From Gammaproteobacteria bacterium (GTDB taxonomy: Bacteria; Pseudomonadota; Gammaproteobacteria; JAJPIJ01): a stretch of DNA of 64,000 nucleotides. Shown here piece after piece: positions 26,611 to 35,284 of the stretch (position 1 is its first letter; every line of letters begins with the position of its first letter). The stretch covers positions 124,001-188,000 of the forward strand of contig JAJVIQ010000003.1 of assembly GCA_022071965.1 (NCBI GenBank), written 5' to 3'. The notes beneath the pieces are model-generated. The model was not told where the DNA came from and made no database searches. It saw only the letters and a list, made by a program, of their open reading frames with translations. Both the position numbers and the translations under genes were made by a program.

Positions 26611-27270
26611 ATGGCAACGGCACTGGTGACGGGCGGCAACAGGGGCATAGGCCTGGAGCTCTGCAGGCAGCTCGGGGAGCGCGGCTATGAGGTCCTCGCG
26701 ACCTGCCGGCGTACCTCGCCCGCGCTCGACGCGCTCGGCGTCACCGTGATCGACGGGGTGGATGTGAGCGACGCCGGATCGGTCGCCACGCTCGCGCGAC
26801 AACTCGCCGGACGCCGCATCGACCTGCTGATCAACAACGCCGGCATACTCTCGGTCGAGTCGATGGCGGATCTGCACTACGAGCGCATCCGCCGGCAGTT
26901 CGAGGTCAACACGCTCGGCCCGCTGCGCGTCACCACGGCGCTGCTGCCAAACCTGCACGAGGGCTCGAAGGTCGCCATCATCACCAGCCGCATGGGCTCC
27001 ATCGGCGACAACGGCAGCGGCGGCTATTACGGCTACCGCATCTCCAAGGCGGGCGTGAACATGGCCGGTGTCAGCCTGGCGCGGGATCTGAAGTCCCGCG
27101 GCATCGGCGTCTTCATCCTGCATCCCGGCATGGTCGCCACCGGGATGACCGACGGCCAGGGCATCCCGCCGGCGGAGTCCGCGGCCATGCTGCTGGCGCG
27201 CATCGAGGAGTTCGGCATGGCGCAGACCGGCACCTTCCACCACGCCAATGGTGAAGCGTTGCCGTGGTGA
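26611..27270 (+). CDS. Short-chain dehydrogenase/reductase
   Basis: The 219-residue protein has the classical SDR landmarks: TGGNRGIGLEL for the dinucleotide, NNAG after the fourth strand, and the catalytic set Ser (ITSRMGS), Tyr-x-x-x-Lys (YGYRISKAG). It resembles small C-factor-like SDRs that act on unknown carbonyl compounds. GGAGG upstream of the ATG supports the start. Its stop overlaps the start of the following secreted protein. Substrate is unknown. The 300 bases upstream hold a TACAAT hexamer (26399-26404) as a possible -10 but no other gene. Confidence 0.85.
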   Translation: MATALVTGGNRGIGLELCRQLGERGYEVLATCRRTSPALDALGVTVIDGVDVSDAGSVATLARQLAGRRIDLLINNAGILSVESMADLHYERIRRQFEVNTLGPLRVTTALLPNLHEGSKVAIITSRMGSIGDNGSGGYYGYRISKAGVNMAGVSLARDLKSRGIGVFILHPGMVATGMTDGQGIPPAESAAMLLARIEEFGMAQTGTFHHANGEALPW

Positions 27271-27680
27271 AATCGCCGCGCGCGTGCCGGCGGCTGCTGG
27301 CGGCGGGTCTGATGGGTGGCGTTGCGCTCGCGGCGAGCGCCGATGGCGAGCCCTCCGCGCCACCGTCGGCCGCGGACTACGAGTACCTGAGGCCCGGGTT
27401 CAAGGCCCTGGAGGTCCTCGAGGATCTGAAGGCCATCCATGACCGGCGCGGTGCGGACTGCATGCGCGCCATCGGGCATGAGCGCTTCTGCAGCTGCCTG
27501 AACAACAGCTTGGCGATGGAGCTGAGTTTTCCCGAGTATATCGTGCTGATCACCAGCCAGGAGGGCGACGCCAACCCCCTGCCGCTGCTGCCCGCAAAGC
27601 GCCGGTACCGCGATGAGGCGGTGCACCTGCGCGATGTCTGCGTCGCGAAGGCCTTCCACGGCCGGGGCGCCGGCCCCTGA
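27264..27680 (+). CDS. Small exported protein, unknown
   Basis: The 138-residue product begins with a signal peptide (basic start, hydrophobic core to about residue 27, ending ASA). The mature part is acidic to neutral and holds four Cys residues, including the close set in HERFCSCLNN, suggesting a disulfide-bonded periplasmic fold. The GTG start overlaps the stop of the short-chain dehydrogenase by seven bases, so translation is coupled. I do not recognise the family. Confidence 0.68.
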   Translation: MVKSPRACRRLLAAGLMGGVALAASADGEPSAPPSAADYEYLRPGFKALEVLEDLKAIHDRRGADCMRAIGHERFCSCLNNSLAMELSFPEYIVLITSQEGDANPLPLLPAKRRYRDEAVHLRDVCVAKAFHGRGAGP

Positions 27681-27718
27681 TCGCACGGCGCGCCGGCCGT
27701 GGAAGGCGCCGCTCAGGG

Positions 27719-28585
27719 CTACGGGCGGCCGGGCCCGCGCCCCTGCAGGACCCGCAGGGCGGCGGCGTGAACCGGGGCGCTGCCCGCGGCGACGATCGCG
27801 CCGCCGTAGTGCGCGGCCCCGCCCGCCCACGAGGTGACGATGCCGCCGGCCGCCTCGATGATCGGGATCAGCGCCTGGATGTCATAGGGCTTGAGGTCCG
27901 ACTCCACCACGAGGTCGACGTAGCCCGACGCCAGCATGCAGTAGCTGTAGCAGTCCCCGCCGTAGCGCGTGAGCTTCACCCGTGCGGCCAGACGCTCGAA
28001 CGCGTCACGCTCGCCCGGCTCCGAGAACATCTCCGGGGCCGTGGTGTAGAGCACCGCCTCGCCGAGGTCCGTGCAGGCGCGCGTGGCGAGCCGGCGCTGC
28101 TCGCCCTCGCGCGTCCAGCGGGCGCCGAGGCGGTTGCCGACGAAGCGCTCGCGCGTATAGGGCTGATCCATCACGCCCAGGATCGGGCGCGCGCCATCGT
28201 AGAGCGCGATGAGCACACCCCAGTGCAGCGCGCCGGTGATGAACGCCCGCGTGCCGTCCAGCGGATCGATGACCCATGTCAGCGCATCGGCGCCGCGCAC
28301 GTGTCCGCCCTCCTCCCCGTAAATGCCATGGTCGGAGTAGGTGCCGCGGATCAGGGCGCGCATGGCCGATTCCGAGCCCAGGTCGGCGGCCGTCACGGGG
28401 TCGTAGGCCTGCGACCCGGCCTTGTTCCGGATCGCGAGCGGCACCCGGAAGTGGGGCAGTACCTCTGCCGCGGCCGCATCCGCCAGCCGGCAGGCGAAAT
28501 CGGTCAGCTCGCGCAGTCCGGCATCGTCCACGGATGCCGGAGGATCCCGATCCAGTGCTGCCGCATCGACCGCGCCCTTGGCCAT
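27719..28585 (-). CDS. hisN: Histidinol-phosphatase of the inositol-monophosphatase family
   Basis: The 288-residue protein contains the metal-binding motifs of the family: GIYGEEGG, WVIDPLDGTRAF and, near the end, SDLKPYDIQALIPI. The wording around these sites fits HisN-type histidinol-phosphatases better than SuhB, but related enzymes hydrolyse inositol phosphate, PAP or fructose bisphosphate, so the substrate is probable only. The ATG at 28585 is preceded by GGAGCGAG, a better ribosome site than the ATG at 28597. It is divergent from sdhE with 65 bases between. Confidence 0.78.
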   Translation of the reverse strand: MAKGAVDAAALDRDPPASVDDAGLRELTDFACRLADAAAAEVLPHFRVPLAIRNKAGSQAYDPVTAADLGSESAMRALIRGTYSDHGIYGEEGGHVRGADALTWVIDPLDGTRAFITGALHWGVLIALYDGARPILGVMDQPYTRERFVGNRLGARWTREGEQRRLATRACTDLGEAVLYTTAPEMFSEPGERDAFERLAARVKLTRYGGDCYSYCMLASGYVDLVVESDLKPYDIQALIPIIEAAGGIVTSWAGGAAHYGGAIVAAGSAPVHAAALRVLQGRGPGRP

Positions 28586-28650
28586 CTCGCTCCACATGCC
28601 GGGATACGTTCCCGGGCCGTAATATAGCTGGCGCGGGTACAATAGGCACG

Positions 28651-28911
28651 ATGATCGACGAGAAACGGATCCGCTGGCGCTGCCGGCGCGGCATGAAGGA
28701 ACTGGACGTGATGCTCGAGCGCTATCTCGCCGCGGGCTACGGCGCGTTGCGCGAGGAGGACAAGGGCGACTTCGCGCGGCTCCTGGACACTCTGGACCCG
28801 GAACTGCTTTCCTGGCTGAGCGGGACCGCGCTGCCCGCCGACCCCCGTCTGCAGTGCATCGTGATGCACATACGCGGCGCCCTCGCCGCGACCGCGGCGC
28901 TCCCGGCATGA
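28651..28911 (+). CDS. sdhE: FAD assembly factor SdhE
   Basis: The 86-residue protein is a full-length SdhE/SDHAF2: RIRWRCRRGMKELDVML contains the RGM(K/R)E-type motif needed for flavinylation, and a small five-helix bundle follows. It binds SdhA and helps attach FAD covalently. It is not with sdhCDAB or with ygfX here but is coupled to ygfZ through an ATGA overlap. A TACAAT hexamer (28638-28643) ends only seven bases before the ATG, so if this is the promoter the transcript would have almost no leader. Confidence 0.93.
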   Translation: MIDEKRIRWRCRRGMKELDVMLERYLAAGYGALREEDKGDFARLLDTLDPELLSWLSGTALPADPRLQCIVMHIRGALAATAALPA

Positions 28912-29945
28912 ATCCAACATGGCAGCTGCTGCTGCGCGACTCCGGCGCGGTAATGGATGCCGGCCGCGTGCGCCATTTCGGAAATGCCGCGCGCGAGCTC
29001 GGCGCGGCGGCGCACGGCGACATCATTTCCGATCTGTCGCACCTGAGCGTCATCGAGGTCGACGGTGAGGACGCCGGCGGGTTCCTCGGCGGCCAGCTCA
29101 CCAGCGATGTGCTGTCGCTGCGCGCGGATCAGAGTTCGCTCAGCGCGTGGTGCACGCCGCAGGGACGGGCGCTGGCGCTCGTCCGCATCTTTCGCGCCGG
29201 GCGCGCCTACCGGATGCTGCTGCCCGCGGAGATGGCCGAGTCCACGGTCAGGCGCATGCGCATGTACGTTCTGCGCTCCCGGGTGACGATCACCGATCAT
29301 GGCGACGCGCTCGCCTGCATCGGCGTGAGCGGCGCCGGCGCCGCCGCCGCGCTGGCCGGGGACCTGCCGCTGCCCGAATTGCCGGAGACGGTGAGCGGCA
29401 GCGATGGCGTGTCGGCGATCCGCCTCCCGGGGGAGTCCCCGCGCCTGATTCTGATTGGCGCTCCCGATGAGCTCGCCCGGCCCTGGCGACGGCTCGCCGC
29501 CGTGGCGCCGCCGGCCGGCACGCCGGCCTGGGATTATCTCGACATCACGGCCGGACTGCCGCAGGTCTTCGGGGCGACACGCGAGAAATTCATCCCGCTG
29601 GCCCTCAACCTCGACGTCCTGGGCGGCATCGGCTTCAGCAAGGGTTGCTACACCGGCCAGGAGATCATCGCGCGCATGCGCTACCGCGGCCGCATCAGGC
29701 AGCGGATGTACATCGGCCGCGCCGACGCCACCGATGCACCGCCGCCCGGCGCGCGGCTGGCGGTGGAGGGAGCGGAGATGACCGCGGGCGAGGTCGTGCA
29801 GGCAGCGCCGCACCCCGAGGACGGGGTGGTGTTCACGGCGGTGACGCAGGTGGAACTCGCCGGGACGGATCGCGTCCATCTCCAGAGCCCCGACGGCCCG
29901 GCGGTGCGCTGGTCGAAGCCACCCTACGAACTGGAACTCCCCTAG
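28908..29945 (+). CDS. ygfZ: Folate-binding iron-sulfur cluster repair protein YgfZ
   Basis: The 345-residue protein has the GcvT-like tetrahydrofolate-binding fold and the diagnostic KGCYTGQEI motif with Cys247. YgfZ uses folate to assist assembly or repair of certain Fe-S enzymes. Its start overlaps the sdhE stop by four bases, and pairing with sdhE fits a shared role in maturing complex II, which needs both FAD and Fe-S clusters. dsbB follows after 16 bases. Confidence 0.9.
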   Translation: MNPTWQLLLRDSGAVMDAGRVRHFGNAARELGAAAHGDIISDLSHLSVIEVDGEDAGGFLGGQLTSDVLSLRADQSSLSAWCTPQGRALALVRIFRAGRAYRMLLPAEMAESTVRRMRMYVLRSRVTITDHGDALACIGVSGAGAAAALAGDLPLPELPETVSGSDGVSAIRLPGESPRLILIGAPDELARPWRRLAAVAPPAGTPAWDYLDITAGLPQVFGATREKFIPLALNLDVLGGIGFSKGCYTGQEIIARMRYRGRIRQRMYIGRADATDAPPPGARLAVEGAEMTAGEVVQAAPHPEDGVVFTAVTQVELAGTDRVHLQSPDGPAVRWSKPPYELELP

Positions 29946-29961
29946 GACAGAGACCCTCGCA

Positions 29962-30465
29962 ATGCTTCAGCCCCGCATGCTGTTGGCCCTGATCTTCGCC
30001 GCCTGTGCAGCCCTCCTCGGCTACGGCTATTACCTGCAGTACGGGCAGGGCCTGGATCCCTGCCCATTGTGCATATTCCAGCGCGTCTGTTACCTCGCCG
30101 CCGGCCCGCTGGCCCTGGCGGGCGCGCTGCACAACCCCGATCGCATCGGCATGCGCATCTACGGTGGACTGACCCTGCTCGCCGCGATCGCCGGTCTGGT
30201 GTTCGCAGGGCGCCAGGTCTGGCTGCAGCATCTGCCCAAGGATCAGGTGCCCGCCTGCGGACCGGGGCTGGAGTACTGGATGAAGACGCTGCCGTTCACC
30301 GAGACGTTCAGGAAGGTGCTGCGCGGCACCGGGGAATGCGCGACCGTGGACTGGACGTTCCTCGGGCTGTCGATCGCGGAGTGGTCGCTCATCTGGTTCG
30401 CGCTGTTCGCGATCGGCTGCCTCGCGATCATCTTCCGTGCCAGGGACAAGGGCTATCGGCTGTGA
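29962..30465 (+). CDS. dsbB: Disulfide bond formation protein B
   Basis: The 167-residue inner-membrane protein has four membrane helices and both periplasmic disulfides of DsbB: CPLC after the first helix, and a second pair formed by VPACGP and GECATVD in the later loop. DsbB reoxidises DsbA and gives the electrons to quinone. Quinone-contacting Arg in FQRVCY is present. It lies 16 bases after ygfZ, probably as the last gene of that unit. Confidence 0.93.
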   Translation: MLQPRMLLALIFAACAALLGYGYYLQYGQGLDPCPLCIFQRVCYLAAGPLALAGALHNPDRIGMRIYGGLTLLAAIAGLVFAGRQVWLQHLPKDQVPACGPGLEYWMKTLPFTETFRKVLRGTGECATVDWTFLGLSIAEWSLIWFALFAIGCLAIIFRARDKGYRL

Positions 30466-30550
30466 CGGTGGCCCGCGCACCGCTGCATCCCTGCCGCGGG
30501 CCGCGGCGGCGCGGCGGGAGTAGCCGTATCTCCCGGTCCGGGTCTGCACT

Positions 30551-30556
30551 TATAAT
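30551..30556 (+). promoter_or_regulatory. TATAAT -10 element before the exported protein gene
   Basis: A perfect TATAAT lies 24 bases before the ATG at 30581, at the right distance for a short leader with the ribosome site GGAGAA. No good -35 is seen at 16-18 bases upstream, as is common for this window. Confidence 0.5.
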
Positions 30557-30580
30557 TCCGACGCCAATGGAGAACAGATC

Positions 30581-31108
30581 ATGAAACCGGGTTTGCGGTG
30601 GTCGTGCATGACGGCCTTGCTCGCGGTCGCGCTGCAGGCGAACGCGCAGGACCTCGACTTCGGAAGTGACCGGCAGACCGTGCATCTGGCCCTCAAGGGC
30701 GTGCGCAGCGTGGCGGTCTCCACGCGCGGCTTCACGCCTGAATTCGACCGTTTCGGCCTTTCCGCCGCGGGCGTACGGGAAGTGGTGGAATCGCGCCTGC
30801 GCGCGCGCGGCATCGGCATACTCACCGAGGAGCAGGCGCTCAGGGACCCGTCGGCGGCCCTGATGGACCTCACGCTACACGCCAACGAACTGGATTTCGG
30901 CATGTATTCCTGCTCGACCAGCCTGCAGTTGCGGCAGAAGATCCCGCTCGGCACGAATTCCTCGTCCTTCATCACCGAGACGGTGTGGTCGCGCGGAACG
31001 AGCGGCTGGAAGACCGACATGGAACTGCGCTTCATCAACGGCGAGGTTGCCTCGCTGGTGGATCAGTTTCTCCTCGAGCACGCCGCCCAGAATCCGGCAA
31101 CGAACTGA
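30581..31108 (+). CDS. Exported protein, unknown
   Basis: The 175-residue product has a signal peptide (1-22, ending ANA) and a mature domain with the pattern VRSVAVSTRGF, RLRARGI and a single Cys in YSCSTSLQL. Alternating beta strands and a C-terminal helix (SLVDQFLLEHA) resemble the lipoprotein-like domains that build small periplasmic folds, but no lipobox is present. GGAGAACAG before the ATG supports the start. It converges with ffh. Function unknown. Confidence 0.75.
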   Translation: MKPGLRWSCMTALLAVALQANAQDLDFGSDRQTVHLALKGVRSVAVSTRGFTPEFDRFGLSAAGVREVVESRLRARGIGILTEEQALRDPSAALMDLTLHANELDFGMYSCSTSLQLRQKIPLGTNSSSFITETVWSRGTSGWKTDMELRFINGEVASLVDQFLLEHAAQNPATN

Positions 31109-31163
31109 GGCGCGGCGCACCCGCCGCCCGGCCCGGGGGGCGCCGCCGCGATTGCGCCCGGGT

Positions 31164-32525
31164 TCAGAAAGGCATGCCGGGCGGCGGATTGCGCTTCATG
31201 TTGCGCATGAGGCCGGCGATGCCGCCCTTCTTGCCCATCTTCTTCATCATCTTCTGCATCTGATCGAACTGGCGCAGCAGGCGATTGACGTCCTGGATCT
31301 CCGTGCCCGACCCCAGGGCGATGCGCCGCTTGCGCGAGGCCTTGACGAGATCGGGGAAACGCCGCTCCTGCGGCGTCATCGAATCGATGATGGCGGTCAT
31401 CTTCTTCATCTGCACGTCCCCGGTCTGCTCCATGGCCTGCCTCGGCAGTTCGGTCATTCCGGGCAGCTTGGCCACCAGCGCGGCCACACCGCCCATCTTG
31501 CGCATCTGCTGCATCTGCTCCCTGAGATCGTTCAGGTCGAAGCCCTTGCCCTTGCGCAGCTTGTCGGCGAACTCCATCGCCTTGTCGCGATCGACGGACT
31601 TCTCCACGTCCTCGATGAGGCCGAGCACGTCACCCATGCCGAGGATGCGCGAGGCCACCCGATCGGGGAAGAACGGCTCCAGCGCACCCGTCTTCTCGCC
31701 CACGCCGAGAAACTTGATGGGCTTGCCGATGACCTGCCGGACCGACAGCGCCACGCCGCCGCGGGCGTCACCGTCGGTCTTGGCGACGATGACGCCGGTG
31801 ACCGGCAACGCCTCGTTGAACGCCCTGGCCGTGTTGACGGCGTCCTGACCCATCATGCTGTCGACCACGAACAGGGTCTCGACGGGATTGACCGCCGCGT
31901 GCAGCGCCCTGATCTCCTCCATCATCTGCGCGTCGACGTGCAGGCGGCCCGCCGTGTCGACGATCAGGACGTCCTTGAACTGGGTGCGGGCATGCTGCAG
32001 GGCGGCGCCGGCGATGTCGGTCGGCTTCTCGCCGGCGTGGCTGGGAAACACGTCCACGCCGATCTCGCGGCCCAGGACGGCGAGCTGCTCGATCGCCGCC
32101 GGCCGGTAGACATCGGCGCTCACCAGCAGCACGCTCTTGCGGTCCTGCTCCTTGAGCCGGCGCGCGAGCTTGGCGGCCGTGGTGGTCTTGCCCGAACCCT
32201 GCAGGCCCGCCATCAGCACCACCGCCGGCGGCGTGGTCCGCAAATCAAGCGCGCTGTTGGCCTCGCCCATGATGCGCGTGAGCTCGTCGCGCACGATCCG
32301 GATGAGGGCCTGACCGGGGGTCAGCGTGGCGAACACCTCCTCGCCGGCGGCGCGCTGGCGTATGTGCTCGATGAACTCCCGAACCACCGGCAGCGCGACG
32401 TCCGCCTCGAGCAGCGCCATGCGCACCTCGCGCAGGGTGTCCTGCATGTTCTCTTCGGTGATGCGGCCCTGGCCACGCAGGTTCTTGACGACCCGATTCA
32501 GTCGTTGCGACAGGCTGTCAAACAT
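31164..32525 (-). CDS. ffh: Signal recognition particle protein Ffh
   Basis: The 453-residue GTPase has the N domain (1-90), the G domain with GLQGSGKTTTAAKL, VDTAGR and TKTDGDARGG-type motifs (here AKTDGDARGG), and the Met-rich M domain (about 300-453) ending in RNPPPGMPF. With 4.5S RNA it binds signal sequences of nascent membrane proteins and delivers them to FtsY. It is divergent from ypjD, the same neighbourhood as in E. coli. No 4.5S RNA gene is seen nearby. Confidence 0.97.
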   Translation of the reverse strand: MFDSLSQRLNRVVKNLRGQGRITEENMQDTLREVRMALLEADVALPVVREFIEHIRQRAAGEEVFATLTPGQALIRIVRDELTRIMGEANSALDLRTTPPAVVLMAGLQGSGKTTTAAKLARRLKEQDRKSVLLVSADVYRPAAIEQLAVLGREIGVDVFPSHAGEKPTDIAGAALQHARTQFKDVLIVDTAGRLHVDAQMMEEIRALHAAVNPVETLFVVDSMMGQDAVNTARAFNEALPVTGVIVAKTDGDARGGVALSVRQVIGKPIKFLGVGEKTGALEPFFPDRVASRILGMGDVLGLIEDVEKSVDRDKAMEFADKLRKGKGFDLNDLREQMQQMRKMGGVAALVAKLPGMTELPRQAMEQTGDVQMKKMTAIIDSMTPQERRFPDLVKASRKRRIALGSGTEIQDVNRLLRQFDQMQKMMKKMGKKGGIAGLMRNMKRNPPPGMPF

Positions 32526-32644
32526 TCGATTCTCCGAAACAACCGGGCTGGAAGCGGGCAATCCTAACGGATAGCCGCCCGGCACGCACCCGTCCGCCGG
32601 CTGCCCGCGCCCGCATGCCCCTCCGCGCGCCGCCGCCACTATGC

Positions 32645-32650
32645 GTACAA
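32645..32650 (+). promoter_or_regulatory. TACAAT -10-like element just before ypjD
   Basis: TACAAT ends eight bases before the ypjD ATG at 32659. If it is the -10, transcription would start almost at the start codon and give a leaderless or near-leaderless mRNA. No good -35 is visible. Confidence 0.35.
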
Positions 32651-32658
32651 TAACGGCC

Positions 32659-33471
32659 ATGAGCCCCACCGTACTGAGCCTCGCCGCCATCGTGCTCTAC
32701 CTGCTCGCCGCCGGCGTGCTGGCCCTCGACGCAAAGGCGGGCGGCGCCGCGCGCCCGACCCTCTCGGGCACGCAGATCATCATCGCCGCGGCGGCCGTGC
32801 TTATCCACGGGATCGTGCTCTATCAGGCGATGCTGACGCCGCAGGGGCTCGACGTCAGCGTCTTCAATACCGCCTCGCTGGTCGGCTGGATGGTCGCCGT
32901 GTTCGCGCTGATCGCCAATCTCGCCCGGCCCCTGCAAATGCTGCTGGTGGGGCTGCTGCCGCTGGCGGCGCTCTCGCTCGCGCTGGAGTGGCTCTTCGGC
33001 CGCGGCCACCCGGTGACCGGGAAGGAGCCCGGGGGCGTGGATCTGCACATCGCGCTGTCGCTGGTGTCCTACAGCCTGCTCATGATCGCCGCCTTCCAGG
33101 CAGTGCTCATCGCCATCGCCGACCGGCAGCTGCGCAGGAAGCGTCCGATCAGGATCATGCGCCTGCTGCCGCCGCTGGCCACCATGGAGGTCCTGCTCTT
33201 CCAGCTGCTCACCATCGGGTTTTTCCTGCTGACGCTGGGCCAGATCAGCGGCTTCATGTTCGTGCACGACCTTTTCGCCCAGCATCTGGTCCACAAGACC
33301 GTGCTGTCCATGCTCGCGTGGCTGGTGTTCGCGGTGCTGCTCTGGGGCCGCTACCTGCGCGGCTGGCGCGGACGGACGGCCGTGCGTTACACCCTGGCGG
33401 GATTCCTGCTGCTTGCTGTCGGATTCTTCGGATCACAAATCGTGCTTCAGCTGATACTGAAGCGCGTTTGA
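32659..33471 (+). CDS. ypjD: YpjD-type inner-membrane protein (cytochrome c assembly family)
   Basis: The 270-residue protein has eight hydrophobic segments and belongs to the CcsA/CcmC-like haem-handling family, shown by the LHIALSLVSYSLLMIAAFQ segment and the HDLFAQHLVHKTVLSMLAW stretch with conserved His residues. The biochemical role of YpjD is not established. Its position between ffh and corB copies the E. coli order. The ATG at 32659 is chosen; an earlier ATG in frame at 32641 lies upstream of the likely -10. Confidence 0.85.
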   Translation: MSPTVLSLAAIVLYLLAAGVLALDAKAGGAARPTLSGTQIIIAAAAVLIHGIVLYQAMLTPQGLDVSVFNTASLVGWMVAVFALIANLARPLQMLLVGLLPLAALSLALEWLFGRGHPVTGKEPGGVDLHIALSLVSYSLLMIAAFQAVLIAIADRQLRRKRPIRIMRLLPPLATMEVLLFQLLTIGFFLLTLGQISGFMFVHDLFAQHLVHKTVLSMLAWLVFAVLLWGRYLRGWRGRTAVRYTLAGFLLLAVGFFGSQIVLQLILKRV

Positions 33472-33546
33472 TGCCGGCGGAGGCAGGCACCCGTCCCCGG
33501 GCGCCAGCCTCCGGAACCTCACAACCCGTGATCATGGAGCCGCCCC

Positions 33547-34869
33547 GTGTATGACATTTCCCTAGGCGCGCTGTTCCTGGCGTTGCTGATCATGCTGCTC
33601 CTGTCGGCGTGCTTCAGCGCCTCGGAGACCGCGATGATGGCGGTAAACCGCTACCGGCTGCGACACCTGGCGGCCAAAAGGCACAAGGGCGCCATACGCA
33701 CCGTCGAACTGCTCGAACGGCCGGACCGGCTCATCGGCCTGCTGCTGGTCGGCAACAACACGGCCAACAACGTGGCCGTCGCCATCGCCACGATCATCGG
33801 TCTGCGACTGATGGGTGACGGCGGCGCCGCCACGGCCACGCTCGTGCTGACCATCGTCATGCTCCTGTTCAGCGAAGTGATGCCCAAGACCCTGGCCGCC
33901 CTGCGGCCGGAGCGCATCGCGATCCCGGCGTCGTTCGTGCTGCGCCCGCTGATGAGGGTCATATATCCCGTGATCGTCTGGCCGCTCAATGCCGCCGCCA
34001 ACTCGATACTGCACCTGGCCGGGGTGTACCCCGAACAGGGCGAGGAGATCGCGCTCAGCCGTGAGGAGTTGCGGACGGTGGTCGCCGAGGCCGGTGCCAT
34101 GATCCCGCGCAAACACCAGCAGATGCTGTTCGCCATCCTCGACCTCGAGAAGGGAACGGTGGAGGACATCATGGTGCCGCGCAACGAGATCACCGGCATC
34201 GATCTGAACGCCGGGATCACCGAGATCATCGAGGAACTGACCACATGCAGGCACACCCGCGTCCCCATCTATCGCGAAAGCATCGATCACATCGTCGGCA
34301 TACTGCACATACGGCGCCTGCCCAGGCTGCTGGCCGATGACCGCCGGCTGACCGTGGAGGAGATCGAGGCCGTGCTCGACGAGCCGTACTATGTCCCCAT
34401 CGGCACCCCGCTGCACACGCAGCTGCTCAATTTCCAGCGCCAGAAAGAGCGTATCGCGCTCATCGTGGACGAATACGGGGACCTGCAGGGACTGGTGACG
34501 CTGGAGGATCTGCTCGAGGAGATCGTCGGGGAGTTCACCACCGACCCGCTGGCCTTCTCGCGCGACATCCATCTGCAGGAGGACGGCAGTTATCTGGTCG
34601 ACGGCTCTGCCACGGTGAGGGAGATCAACCGGGTGGTCAAGTGGAAGCTGCCGACCGATGGGCCCAAGACGCTCAACGGCCTCATCCTCGAGACGCTCGA
34701 AAGCATCCCTCAGCCCGGCACCGGGCTGAGGCTGGGCCCCTATACCATCGAGGTGGTGCAGACCACGGGACAGTCGGTCAAGACGGCGCGCCTCATGGTC
34801 ACGCAGGCCGTCGCCGAGGCAGCCTCACCGGGGTCTACCGGGATACGGGGCTCCGGTCCGGGCGCCTGA
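33547..34869 (+). CDS. corB: CorB/CNNM-family magnesium-cobalt transporter
   Basis: The 440-residue protein has an N-terminal CNNM transmembrane domain (about 1-180, with SACFSASETAMMAVNRYRL and LLLVGNNTANNVA), two CBS domains (about 200-340, with DIMVPRNEI and IVDEYGDLQGLVTLEDLLEEI) and the C-terminal CorC-like domain (about 350-430). It exports or exchanges Mg2+ with ATP-sensing by the CBS pair. GTG start with GGAG upstream. The gene follows ypjD as in E. coli. Confidence 0.9.
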   Translation: MYDISLGALFLALLIMLLLSACFSASETAMMAVNRYRLRHLAAKRHKGAIRTVELLERPDRLIGLLLVGNNTANNVAVAIATIIGLRLMGDGGAATATLVLTIVMLLFSEVMPKTLAALRPERIAIPASFVLRPLMRVIYPVIVWPLNAAANSILHLAGVYPEQGEEIALSREELRTVVAEAGAMIPRKHQQMLFAILDLEKGTVEDIMVPRNEITGIDLNAGITEIIEELTTCRHTRVPIYRESIDHIVGILHIRRLPRLLADDRRLTVEEIEAVLDEPYYVPIGTPLHTQLLNFQRQKERIALIVDEYGDLQGLVTLEDLLEEIVGEFTTDPLAFSRDIHLQEDGSYLVDGSATVREINRVVKWKLPTDGPKTLNGLILETLESIPQPGTGLRLGPYTIEVVQTTGQSVKTARLMVTQAVAEAASPGSTGIRGSGPGA

Positions 34870-34874
34870 GGCCG

Positions 34875-34880
34875 TATAAT
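34875..34880 (+). promoter_or_regulatory. TATAAT -10 element before the PilZ gene
   Basis: A perfect TATAAT lies six bases after the corB stop region and 33 bases before the PilZ ATG at 34914. It suggests the PilZ gene has its own promoter. No convincing -35 is seen. Confidence 0.45.
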
Positions 34881-34913
34881 CGCGCCGGGGCAGCCACGCG
34901 CGCGGGTCATCGC

Positions 34914-35273
34914 ATGAGCACCGGGAACAAGCGGCACTTTCAACGCATACCGCTGCAGGGCGAGGTGACCATCACCGGCGACGGGACGATCGCGCGCGCG
35001 CCCCTGGTCGATCTCTCGCTGAAGGGCGCACTCGCCGTGCGGCCGGCGGGCTGGTCGCCCGTCGTCGGCAGCGATTGCAGGCTCGCCATCCGACTGGAAG
35101 GCGCGGAGACCCCGGTGATCATGGAATGCCGCGTCGCCCATGTCGAGGCGGACCACATCGGCTTCGCCTGCCGCCATATCGACATCGACAGCATCACCTT
35201 CCTCAGGCGCGCGGTGGAACTGAACATCGGCGACCCCGCGTTGCTCGAGCGCGAGCTCTCAGCGCTCGGTTGA
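34914..35273 (+). CDS. Single-domain PilZ c-di-GMP receptor
   Basis: The 119-residue protein is almost entirely a PilZ domain: the N-terminal RxxxR-type arginines in KRHFQRIP and the DLSLKGALA strand (D/NxSxxG) that together wrap c-di-GMP are intact, so ligand binding is expected. The final helix (FLRRAVELNIG) is typical of PilZ proteins of this size. It could connect c-di-GMP levels to PGA synthesis or motility, but no partner gene is adjacent. Confidence 0.88.
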   Translation: MSTGNKRHFQRIPLQGEVTITGDGTIARAPLVDLSLKGALAVRPAGWSPVVGSDCRLAIRLEGAETPVIMECRVAHVEADHIGFACRHIDIDSITFLRRAVELNIGDPALLERELSALG

Positions 35274-35284
35274 GCGCCGCCGTG

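Noticed and set aside
31109-32658. A 4.5S RNA gene expected from the presence of ffh
   Set aside because: I looked at the sequence around ffh for the GGAA tetraloop and conserved internal-loop context in a long hairpin and saw none. ffs is often unlinked from ffh.
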